DNA from: Pollenia angustigena
Lineage: Eukaryota; Arthropoda; Insecta; Diptera; Polleniidae
DNA length: 64,000 nt
Direction of reading: 5' to 3'
Assembly (NCBI GenBank): GCA_930367215.1
Contig: OV884058.1
Coordinates: 216,236,208-216,300,207 of the forward strand
Positions 21,437 through 32,300 of the stretch are shown piece after piece. How positions within the stretch are numbered: the first letter of the stretch is position 1; each line of letters opens with the position of its first letter. The notes beneath the pieces were generated by a model. The model saw only the letters and a program-made list of their open reading frames with translations, ran no database searches and was not told where the DNA came from. The position numbers and the translations under genes are program-made.

Positions 21437-21578
21437 GTGCTGGTTCACACACGTCAAGTTTGAATCGTCAAGTCTTGAGCCTTAAGGAGAGAAGGGCAAA
21501 GAGAATGCCATTTCTTTTCCCCTCTCTCCCAAAAACTAAAGACTTGACGAGTCAAACTTGACGTGTGTGAACCAGCAC
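21437..21578. mobile_element. 142-bp palindromic MITE, TTA duplication (copy 1)
   Basis: The ends GTGCTGGTTCACACACGTCA and TGACGTGTGTGAACCAGCAC are perfect inverses, continuing to AGTTTGA and beyond. TTA flanks both sides. A second copy of the same 142-bp length is at 62417-62558. Confidence 0.93.
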
Positions 21579-21939
21579 TTACTTTTGCTTGTTTACCTTT
21601 TGAAACATATGTTTTTTTTGATTTACTAAATTATACTGCAAAAATTTCTGCAGTAAAAATTTGTAAATAATCAAACAAGAACTGTCACTTTTCGCTCTCA
21701 ATTTATATTCTCATTTACTGCATTTTGTGTACCCGAACGCAATTTCGTAAAATGCAGTAAAGCTTAGTAAAAAATAGTAAAAACTTTTGTGTTCTCGAAC
21801 GCAACTATTATTGTACTGGAAAATATTTGCCAGTATTATAAATAACACAATAATAGAAAAGCAATCCCGAATAAAAGAAAAAAAAAACAAGTTTTTAAAC
21901 CTTTCCATATTGAATTCGTAGAAAAATTAATTTGAAGTG

Positions 21940-22557
21940 GAAAAAAATAAAATTTAATTCAAAAAGAAAAAAATTTAATTTAAAATGAAAAAAAATGAAT
22001 ATGTGTCGAAAATAATTTAATTTGTTCCGAATAAAATTGAAGTTGCTTTGAAAAAAATTGAGTTTAATTTTTTAAAAATTTAAATTGACCGGATAAATGT
22101 ATGAATTTGAGAGTAAAAACCTATACATAATTTTAATTATAATTTTTTACATCACTCCTGGTTTTTATTTATGTATTTCTTCTGCTTAAATAATAAATAA
22201 TGCCATTCACATTGGTTGATACCATGAAATTAAGCCAGGTGTGGGAGTTCTAACTTTAGATGTAGTGGTAATAAAATTAATCGAATAAGCAATTTGAATT
22301 AAAATGGTTTAAAAAATAAATTAAACTGAATCAAACATACATATTTTAATGATTTAGAAGAATCAAATTTGTGGTGGTAGTTCTCAGATTGCACAATTTA
22401 AATAAAAAAATAAGGGGTTTGATTACAATTTTTTTCAGCAAACTGTTATGAAATAAAATTTAGCAAAGAGTTATTTTTAGTTTTAGCTAATTATCGCTTG
22501 AGTTTAAATTGTTGATTAAATAAGCATAAAAATCAAAATTAAAAATAGCAAAAATTA
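21940..22557. other. Gene-free AT-rich stretch
   Basis: Nothing codes here. 21940-22090 is low in complexity (AAATTTAATTNAAAA-type words), comparable to 9480-9600. Confidence 0.5.
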
Positions 22558-22912
22558 TTGTAAAAAAATGGCTAATAAGTGACTTAAAAATGGCTTAACA
22601 GGATTTTTGTACTAAAAACGCATCAATATTAATTTAAAAAAAAAAGTAAAAAATTTATTTTTTGTTTGTGACAATACATTTTTAGTAGCAATAACATAAA
22701 CATAAGAAAAATTCTTCAATAACAAAAAACTTTAATTATCCATAAAAAAATTTTTTTATTGTAAAAGTAATTTTTTGGTCTAAAATTTTTAAAAACTTGA
22801 AGGAAACTTGGACAAACAAAAATGGCAAAAAAAATTGCTTAATTGAGTTTTTCATGGCTAAACGAGAAGAAATGGCCAAATTTAGCCACCTACTGGCTAA
22901 ATTGGCAACACA
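22558..22912. mobile_element. hAT-related remnant (ATGGCTAA / TTGGCAACAC end)
   Basis: It has ATGGCTAATAAGTGAC and ATGGCTTAACAGG words and ends CTGGCTAAATTGGCAACAC, the same right end as the element at 5009-6102. No matching left end or 8-bp duplication is seen, so it is a fragment. Confidence 0.65.
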
Positions 22913-23947
22913 GTGCGTAACAATTGATAGATAAATATAAAAAGCAATAAACACTGCGACACATTCGATATATTGTGCAGCCCATATATTCACCACGAAA
23001 GGTGCCAATTATCTTGCCAGGTGAAAGAGCATATATTCTAGTTGGATCCATGATGGGTTTGTCATAAAGACGATACCGTTTTCGAAAAGATCTTCAGATG
23101 TGTCATCATTTATCACGCAGAGTTCTCATAACATTACCTTATATAAGCTGATGGTATCTGAGAACACAGTACGCAGTCAATAGGCCAGTAAGTAAACTAA
23201 ATTCAAGTGAAATAATATATACATACGTGATTTTCCACGAGATAAGGTGCCAAGTCTTTTAGATTGTCGAAGCCCAGGAATATTTGTCCAAAGAGGATAA
23301 ATTCTCGTTAGGGACATTCTCTTTTCGTCTTCCCATTAAAACTAGGAGGGATACCGAAAACGGGCTCAGGAACTATAAATACATAGCGAGCGCATCTACT
23401 TGCCAATCATGTATGTAACATTTTCAATGACCACCTAAAACCTTACCCAAAAGAGACGAGTCCTCTAAGAGCATCCTGACTATCTGACATTACAAATAAC
23501 TTTAAACTCATGAGTTTTTCCTAAAAAACATTTCCGCCTGGAAAACCAAATGTTGTTACCTACTGGTAAAATTTGGCACAAATATACTCATCCTAGCATC
23601 AACGTTTGCCTATTTTGTACCATCAGTGAACCACAATTTATCTACAATCTCCTGCCATCAATATTAATATGCCCATTAGTCCCCATTTGGAGCGACAACA
23701 TTGAAATTCCTACCTAATAACAGATTTGTCAGTACATAATCACTAGCTAAAGTAGATGGATCATTTTCAACAATTTTAAAAATTCGCACATGACTTTCAA
23801 AGTAACCTGTCTTAAACTCAAAAATGTGTGGTAAAAAATAAGAATGTCAAGTTAACATGATGGAAAATCATAATAATTTTTTTCTAATGACAAATGTTAA
23901 AATAACATTGTTCAATATTGAATCCATAAAATCCTGTCTAAGCTATG
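22913..23947. other. No gene recognised; repeat fragment 23840-23915
   Basis: No convincing reading frame. 23840-23915 repeats the block at 690-815. The minus strand around 22990-23110 reads short coding-like pieces (PTRIYALSPGKIIGTFRG) that could be a retroelement scrap, but I cannot place it. Confidence 0.35.
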
Positions 23948-24158
23948 TACCTAAATAAGAGCGGCAAGCGTCTGTTTTATGTCAAAACTTTTCATTTTCA
24001 TACAGTTTATACGAAACAAACCTTTAGAACGCGAATTTAACACCACCCGGCTGGAAAATCTTATTTGATAGATCGCGTGGTCGTTTTATTTAATTGGAAA
24101 TGTATTGTCAATAGAATTTGCATGTTTAAAATAACGCTTGCCGCTCTTGTTTAGGTAG
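23948..24158. mobile_element. MITE with TACCTAAA..AGAGCGGCAAGCGT ends
   Basis: The left end TACCTAAATAAGAGCGGCAA is matched in inverse by the right end TTGCCGCTCTTGTTTAGGTA, with one or two mismatches. 211 bp, no coding. The duplication is not clear. Confidence 0.7.
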
Positions 24159-25260
24159 CTCTGTAACGTGTTTTATTCTTTTTTTTTATAGTTATTAAGT
24201 TAAATACATAAGTTACGACTAAAATTGATTTAATTCATCACGTTCAGCAGAACGCTTTAATTTTTTTTTTAAATATTTTTTGAAGTAAGCTTGGACCCAA
24301 TTTCCATTTTTGTGGCAAAGTTGTATTTGTTATCGTAGCGATTTCATCTTATTTTGCTTATTTTACCATGATGGTACACAAAGAATAATAGCGAAAGGTT
24401 GAAAAAACGACTAGAGGCTTAGATTAGGTAAATATACAGAGCTACACCATGATTTTTAGAGAGTTGTTTGTTGGTAGACTATATGAAACTAGCCCAATAA
24501 AAAATTTTTCTTATTTCTCATCATATAAGCAAAACTTTAACGTTTCTCCCTGACAAACCTGCTTCGTTGGAAGCTCCATTCCGAGGGGTAAATATTGAAA
24601 GGACCGCAAGTGGTAGGCCTTTTGAAGGTCTCTATACTTCTTTCTAAAAGATTCGCTTCGCTTGATATCCTGCCTTCAGAAGTATGCCTTCTAATACGTA
24701 GCTTTTCGAAATGGAAATAATAAATAATTGAAGTTAAAGCGTATTTTTTTCTTTTGTACGTAATATTTTTTATGCATTCTTGAATAAATTTTTTTTTTTA
24801 TTTTTAATTAAAGTAGTTTTTGGTATAAATATAGTTTGATCTATATTGTAGTTCTATGTTAAATTTGAAATTTTTTTCTTCTAGCGAACTTTGATTTGTA
24901 TCCTTGTTTCTACATAAAAAATTACATAAAAATGTTTTTTGTATTTCTTTATTTCCTCATACAAACTTTTTCAATACTTTATGTCAGTTAAAAGATACAT
25001 ATTTGTGGTTTCTGCAATTTGGTAACTTTAAATTTTAACCTTGAAGTATAATTCCTTTAAAGTTTTTCTCTTAAACTGTTAATGTAAATAATATTTATTT
25101 TTGCCTGCATTAAGTTTATATTTATATTAATTATAAGTTACTTAAAATTTTTTTTTTATTAGTAATTTTTTATTTAACGTTTTACATAATGAATGCTATA
25201 AATTTAGGTCCAGTTTGCAGTGATAATTTATTTATCTTTAACAGCTTAGGTACACAATTT
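24159..25260. other. Gene-free stretch before a LINE
   Basis: No gene or defined repeat boundaries. 24740-25200 is AT-rich with T-tracts; part may be the LINE 5' untranslated region or a destroyed ORF1. Confidence 0.4.
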
Positions 25261-25270
25261 TGAGAATTGT

Positions 25271-28200
25271 TTGAAAATTGGGCATTGGAATATAACAAGT
25301 TTTGGTGTGTCTGCAGGTTCTACTAAACTTGATGAAATTAGGCGAATTTTGGATGGTAATTATCTGCATATAGTTGGACTGAGTGAAACTTGGTTAAAAC
25401 CATTTGTTTTGTCAAATGCTGCTAATATACAGGGTTATAATATGTGTAGGAATGATACTATCTACTATCAGCTAATCTGGATTACAGAATTGTGTTTATG
25501 TCTGATAGTGGTGATGCTTGTGAGGCGCTGTTTGTTGAAGTCACTATTCGAGAATTTAAACTGTTAGTGGGTGTGTGCTACTTACCCGATGGTCATATAA
25601 ATGCCTTTGAAGCTTGTGTGGGTGATTTATTAGTTAGATATACCAATGTTATCGTAATGGGTTATTTTAACACCAATTTATTTTGCCAAATAGACTCCCT
25701 TTGTGTTCGCTCTATTTGTGAACGATTAGATCTGACGTACCATCATAACTCTATTCCCACGAATTACCATGCAGGATGTGATTCGACTTCGTTGATTGAT
25801 TTCTTTTTAATGAGTAAAGCAATTTCTCTAGGTATGGCAGGTCAAATGCAGTGCCCCGGTATATCTCGCCATTCTTTAATCTTCATTGCTGCTTATATTT
25901 CAAATTCACTTTCTCCGCTTTATGTTTCAGACCCAAATTATAAGGCCTTATGACTTGAGGATGTAGAGACTGTAACACATGAATGTGACTTTACTAATAT
26001 GTATGTTACTAATGATGTTAACTTGCAACTCGAGGCACTTATGTTTAATATTCATCTAATTCACTCAATTGTGCACATGAACGACTTTCTAAGGATTTCA
26101 GTACGGAAAGTATGTGGGGTTTTTGAGAAGAAATGGATGTCTCGAATCACAAGAACATGAGGTTTTTTCTGAGCCAGGTGATTTGAATAATTACTTTGTT
26201 GAATGTCAAAATCAGAATCCAATTGTTTTCAGTAGTGTCGGCGGATTTTCTGAGTCGGGGTTTTCCTTTAAATGTATTAATTCCGATTCGTTATACACTG
26301 CCTTACTAACAATTAAGTCTACTGCTGTGGGTCATGATATTTTATCAGTAAGATTTTTAAAGATTATTTTTCCGTTTGTTTCCTCGCATTTGCTTCACTT
26401 TGTTAATACGATTATAACAACTTGCCAGAGTCGTGCCTATCAAGAAGGAAGGTCAGTCGGCTTGTTTTGATAACTTGCGTCCTATATCAATACTTTCCGT
26501 TCTTTCTAAAGTAGTTGAGCACATTTTTAAAGACCAAATGATTGAATTTCTGGATCAGAGATCGGTAATTCAGTCGGGCTTTCGAAAAGGTTATAACACA
26601 ACTTCGCTGCTATTGTCTCTGACAGATTCTATTAGACAGTTTTTAGATAGCCGTAAGAAGGTGGTTTTACTTTCTATAGATTTCTCAAAAGCGTTTGATT
26701 GAGTAGTACATTCTAAATTACTATTAAAATTGTCTCATGAATTTAATTTTTCCCGTTATGCATGTAAACTTATTGAATCTTGCCTTTATGATAGATCCCA
26801 ATATGTATCAGTAGGTGCTCGTTACTCTCAGATTCGTCAGATTACAAGTGGTGTTCCACAAGGATCTGTAATTGGCCCGCTTCTCTTTATGATTTATATT
26901 AATGACCTGTTAGAGACATTTAATAGCGTCTCCTTTCGTGAAAATCCCCAGGGGATATTTTGGGGAAAAGCACTTTTTTCGCTGGGGATTTTTGAAGATA
27001 ACATATTATTATAAATTTCATTTTTGTAATGGCTAGACCGATTTGTTCAAGATGTTGGTACAAATTTTAGTCTTTTTTGCGGTTTTAAACTATTTCAAGA
27101 ACTTGTTGAAATATGTTTGAATATGCTTTTTGTACCAACTAGCGTTTCTTCTGTTGAACTAGCTTTTTTCTGTAATGAATACAACCAAAATCAATATTTG
27201 CAACATAATACAATATGAGTTATTAGGAGCTCTTCTTAGAATAAATACACACTTTAAAATAATGCACTTTTTAAACAAACAAGATGTAAAACAAAATTGC
27301 ATTGGCTTATGACTTAGAAGATTATGGATTCCCTAGTTTTGGAAATTATAAGTATGTTTTGACGCATAATTATTTTTCTTTTGCGTTTTTACGTTACCCT
27401 TGTTACATACTATTCATGTGTACATAGATACGTGGAACTCGAAGAATAAATAACATCAGTTTTAGTCATATTCCACAAATGGATTTATTTAAATAAATCG
27501 ATGTATGCATATTTTTCCATTGACATAGTATTATGTATTGTATTTTTAGGAAATGTGGGGATTTTTGGGGATACGAAAATAGCCATTTTGGGGATTTTTG
27601 GGGATGAAAAATCACAAATTGGGGATAAGCCTTAAAATAAAACTGGGAGCTCTGGTCTCCTGAAAGCCTTTCGTCTATGCTGACGATGTACAATTTGTTT
27701 GTTATTCTGATGCTGAGTTCCTCGACGTGTTGGAGGAGGGTGTTAATTATGTGATTCGTGAGGTGGTAACATGGGCTCATGATAATGGTTTCAGCGCGAA
27801 CCGAGTTAAAACGAAAGTGATGGGATTTGGATTTATTATTTTATTTTTGTCGATAAAATTAAATGTCTAGGGGTCGTTATTGATAATTTGTTAAATTTTT
27901 CTCCTCATATTAATTACCTTTCGTCTCGGGTATCATTTGTCTTGAAAAGACTGTATTCTCTAAATATGTACTTGCCTTGTTCAGTGAGAAGGCGTGTTGC
28001 TGTGGCGGTTTTAATGCCACATATTCTATACTGTTTGGAAGTCTTTTCGGGCGCAGGTAATTATGTGCTTGGGAAATTTAAGATTATTTTCAACAGAATT
28101 ATTCTTTATGTTTTTGGTTTGAGATTTCGGGATCATGTTAATCGGCATACGCTTACCTTTCTACTGACATCTTTTGAATTTTATTGCCATTAGAATATTA

Positions 28201-28458
28201 TTTTTTTTCTAAAAATGCATTGTAAATGGTAACCCTGATTATATTGTTGAAAATTTGAATTTCTCTCGGTCAACAAGGAATCCTCAAATAATTTTTCCTA
28301 TTAAACGTTTGAACACTTTTGGGCAATCATATCAGATTCGGGTTTCAAAAATCTGGAATACGTTGCCAAGAGAACTAAGAAAATTTTCATATTCGCTGCA
28401 CTTATTTAAATCTAAGTTGTTGGAATTTTCAGCGCCAAATAACTTGTCAATTCACTAA
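25271..28458 (+). pseudogene. LINE ORF2: endonuclease plus reverse transcriptase, broken
   Basis: This is one ancestral ORF2. The endonuclease occupies about 25271-25950, where the usual GDFN reads as GYFN (VIVMGYFNTNL, about 25655), a substitution of a metal-site region residue. The fingers/palm of the reverse transcriptase are about 26440-26960, with YADD at about 27676. The insertion at 26940-27666 lies directly before the YADD motif. The thumb and C-terminal part run from 27888 to 28458. The frame changes at about 25490, 26110, 26430, 26700, 26940, 27780 and 28190. Confidence 0.85.
26940..27666. mobile_element. Insertion with 8-bp duplication CCTTTCGT inside the LINE
   Basis: CCTTTCGT occurs at 26932-26939 and again at 27667-27674, bracketing 727 bp foreign to the LINE. 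The 8-bp duplication points to hAT. Both subterminal parts carry GGGGATTTTTGGGGA words, in the right part repeated in tandem. The exact termini are not a clear inverted repeat (CAGGGGATA near the left, CAGGAGACC complement near the right). Confidence 0.65.
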
Positions 28459-28553
28459 AACGAATAATGGCCAATGTGTTGGAATTTTCTTTCTGCGTAA
28501 TATGGAAATAGAATACATAGCATTCTTTATGTCTTTGTTATTTAATGTACTAG

Positions 28554-28584
<31 letters not shown>

Positions 28585-28745
28585 AAAGTTTTCTTTATAG
28601 TTTGTAACATTTTTTTATTGTTTATTATATATATTGTTTCTGATAAATAACTGAAGTTTGTTGTCTAGTTAGTAGCTTGTATTAACCATAAAAGGCCCTA
28701 AGGGCTCGGTTATGTAATTGAAGAAAATAAAATAAATAAATAAAT

Positions 28746-29217
28746 AAAATTTCTTTTTGAAAGACTAAAATACTCAGAACACATTCGATAAAGAGAAAGG
28801 AAGTTGTTCAGTTTTGTTTACTTTTTATTTTAAGTCACTTTCCTTACTCCCTTCTTTGGGAAGGGATCGAAATTGATATTAAAGGAAGTGTGGAAGGGCT
28901 TGCTCCCAATGACAACCTGCGTAAAAAATAAATAAGTATGGAATGCGGCGAGAAGGGCTTATGACTGCTTAATAAGGCCTTCTATGAGGCCTCTTTACTT
29001 ATTCTAGTTATCGCTGGGTTTTATTAAGAGATCAAATTGTTTTTGTGTTTTTTTTTTAACAATAAAAGTTTTAATAAAGCGAATAAGCGTGTGTTTATTT
29101 ACATATTTATTTGCAATTAAAAAAAAATTAAAGGTGTTTTTAAAAAGTAAAAAATTTTTAACGATACATTCTAATGCAACAAAATAAAAAATAAAAGCTG
29201 AAAAAGATTTTACTTAC
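28746..29217. other. Region downstream of the last receptor exon found
   Basis: This should be intron or 3' region of the minus-strand receptor gene. I searched for the short C-terminal exon (usually ending near TYELVLIQF) and did not see it. A GCAG acceptor at about 28922 opens a frame (VVIGSKPFHTS) that does not resemble the family. Confidence 0.4.
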
Positions 29218-29307
29218 AGTTAAAACCATGTTGCGAGTTAAATGAAATAATTTGAAACCGGTTAAGGCGATTAAATCGGCATTGACTTCTTCGGAGAATC
29301 GTTTGAG
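29218..29307 (-). CDS. Receptor exon (ALTGFKLFHLTRNMVLT)
   Basis: 90 nt, 30 codons in phase 0. Acceptor CCCTTATCTTTAG, donor ACT/GTAAGTAA. It encodes the conserved penultimate segment before the last transmembrane helix. The following exon was not found. Confidence 0.9.
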
Positions 29308-32300
29308 CTAAAGATAAGGGAACATTTTAAAAGAGTGTTTAAAATTACAAATACAATTTTTTTTTTTTGATTGCTCAATACTTATGAAATTGAAAAATCT
29401 TTTTTAAAATAAAGAAAATATTTTTGTTAAATAATCCATGTCTAGTGGTATTTTTATAATTCTCAATAACCCATTTTGTTTTCAAACATTTTTTTATTAG
29501 AACATTCTATTTGAATTTTAAAGTTTTGTATTTTTAAACGGGGAATAAAGACTGAAACGGCACTTTAAAGGGTTAAAATGTTCTACCAATATTTTCTGCA
29601 TCAAATTTCACTAGGGGTCTTCTAAGAACAAAAACTCGTGCAATGTTTTTAAAACGGGTTTTCGAAATTCCGGGCCTTGAATTTTTTTAATTTTTCGAAA
29701 ATCCGTTTAACATATATTGCACGATTTTTTGGTCTTAGAAGACCCCTAGTAAAATTTGATGCAGAAAATATTCGTAGAACATTTTAACTCTCTAACGGGC
29801 CGTTTAAGTGTAGAGGTTAAAAAAAAGGACAAAAATTACCCTTTAAAATGAGTGTTAAAGGGTTAATATATTCTATGAAAAGAATCGCCATACAATTCTA
29901 CTGAAGACATCTGAAATAGTCTTTTAGATCAGAAGTACATTTAGTATATTTTTTGGCTTGTACCAAACGCCTTTTCAAGAAGTTCAAAAATGTCAATGCC
30001 CGAAATTTCGAGAATTCGTTTTAGATCGTGAAATTTGATGCAAAAAATATTCGTAAAACATTTTAACCCTTAAAAGTGCCGTTTTAGTATACTTTCGTGT
30101 AAGAGTTGCGAAATAGGACAAAAATTACCCCATAAAATGAGTGTTAGAGGGTTAATAAATTCTAAGAAAAGAATCGCTATAAGACTCTACTGAAGACATC
30201 TGAAATTATTTTTTAGCTCAGAAGTACATTTAGTGTATTCTTTTTGACTTATACCAAACGCCTTTTCAAAAAATTCAACAACTTTAGGGGCCCATATTCC
30301 GGGTGCCCTAGCTAACTTTTCAGAACCCTTTGGCAGATTTGCTCTACTAGTAGTCTACTTTCATTTCGCGTTGCAAGTATTAAGGCTGGCGGCGATGACC
30401 CGAATTTTGTTGCACAGTGTTATACGTACTTCCATGAGTAAACTAGTGCTGGGATACTATCGATATTTTCTACTATCGATATTTATCGATAGCTCAGATT
30501 TCTCTATCGATACTAGCAACTACATGTGTGTACTTGAGTAGGAAACTGAACTTTTACTGATTTTTTATCAGGCTACAATTCGTTGTTTTTGTCCCTTTAT
30601 TGAACGTATGTATGTACGTATGTACGCACATTATTTTAGATGACAGTTTTTGAAAAATTGTGCTGCTGATAAGCACCTTTCTGAAGAAACCGAATTAGCA
30701 ACGCTAAGGCAAAAATATAACATTACACCAAAATTTAAATATAAGTCTTCGTATACGTCAAAAATACTTTTAAGCTAAAATCAAATTTTGCTGCCGATCT
30801 GGATGAAATATGTAAATCAATTTTTAGCCAATATTTATTTCACTTTGTTTACTATTTATTTTATTTGAATCAAAAACTTAAATGCAATATAAAAATCACA
30901 GCACAAAACGTGGACTTTTTGTAATCATAAACAAAACATTGACATAAGACTAGAAAAACAATACAAGAGCAAAAATATCGTCATATGGCGTAGTGCTGCC
31001 AACTGTATTATTTCACCATGGCAGGGACTATAAGATATTTTTTGCAACTTTAATAATATTCTAAATTGGTTTTGATTCTCAACCTTAAAGGTAATCAACC
31101 TAGCGAACTTTTCCTCTATGGTCGTTCATTGTATTGTTTGCTCTCAATTGCATTTTGCATTTTTTTACAACATTACAAAAAAAAATGATGTTCGTAGGCA
31201 ACCATAATATGGTTGTGGCTTCTTAATGGAGACAAATTTAACCATAATATGGTTATCGGTGACAATAATATGGTTAAATGAAACATAATGGGCGATTCTA
31301 TTCTAGACAACTTTTAACATCAATTTTCAAATCACACTATTTGACACTTTTTTGATGCCAATTTAAAGTAAAATATCTATATTTTATAATAATATAATTT
31401 TTTTAGACGTAAGCTTATATATAAATTTGTTGTGCACTTCGAATCATTAAGATTCATAGATTTGGCGCGAGCAAATTTCTTATTATTGGATTATATTTCT
31501 CTTAGATGTTTGATTTGATAATCATCGTCTGATATCTCATCTTTCACAATAAAAAAGAATTATACCATAAAAGCTTAAAAATTAACAGAGTTTTGTGTTT
31601 TTGTGGTATGATCTTATGAAAGTGGGCCAATTTGGTTGCACCCGTCATGCACTTTAAAGCTCTCTCGTGGCTATTTGATCGTTTCATATAAATTCTTGTA
31701 AATAGATAACAATAGTATATAAAAAAATGTTACCCCTTCTAGAACTAACTTAATTGCAAATGTGTTTCTTTCTATTAGTAAAAGACGTTTAAAGTGTCTA
31801 AATGTTGCACCCGTCAGAATAGAATCGCCCTAATATGTTTACAATTTCCTTTAAAAATAGTTTTGTTGGAGGTATTTTTACATTTACAACAAGAAAAAAA
31901 AAATTTATTTAAATTTATTTTAGATTTATATTTTGTTTCTGTTAAAAACCTGAAAATCCGCCTTACGCAAAAAAGCCAATTATGAACAAATATGAAAAGG
32001 GAATGAATGGAGAAAAATTAAAAATTTAGGAAGAAAGCAAAACGAAAGTTTTGAACAAAGTTTATTTGTTACAAAAACAAAAAGATAAAACAAATAAAAA
32101 CAGAAAAAGGGACAATTGAAATTGTTAAAAATACTATTAATAAAAATGTTTTCATTTAATATTCATGGTGTTTCCACATTTTGAACCTTTTTTTGCTTGA
32201 AACTATTGTTGTGACCTTCTTCTCTTTGTTATCGACTTTTTTGGCACATGAAATTTTAATTTCATTTCATTTTGCTTTTATTCTCTAAATACTTTTTGTT

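Larger units (their letters stand above)
25261..28745 (+). mobile_element. Decayed LINE, interrupted by a 727-bp insertion
   Basis: The endonuclease begins at 25271 (IGHWNITSFG, then VGLSETWLKP). The reverse transcriptase is spread over 26433-27014 and 27670-28190 (SVLSKVVEHIFKDQMIEFL, SIDFSKAFD, ITSGVPQGSVIGPLLF, VYADDVQF). A C-terminal region runs to 28458 (RVSKIWNTLPREL). The 3' end is AAATAAAATAAATAAATAAA, a short tandem tail typical of several LINE clades. Many frameshifts and stops (for example TGA right after SKAFD at 26700) show it is dead. It could be CR1/Jockey-like; the clade is not settled. Confidence 0.88.

Noticed and set aside
28850..28922. Frame VVIGSKPFHTS after a GCAG acceptor as the last receptor exon
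   Set aside because: No hydrophobic helix and no resemblance to the conserved C-terminus of the family.
30448..30515. TATCGATA cluster as a host promoter (DRE sites)
   Set aside because: It lies in a receptor intron with no exon downstream, and the same clusters form hAT element ends nearby.
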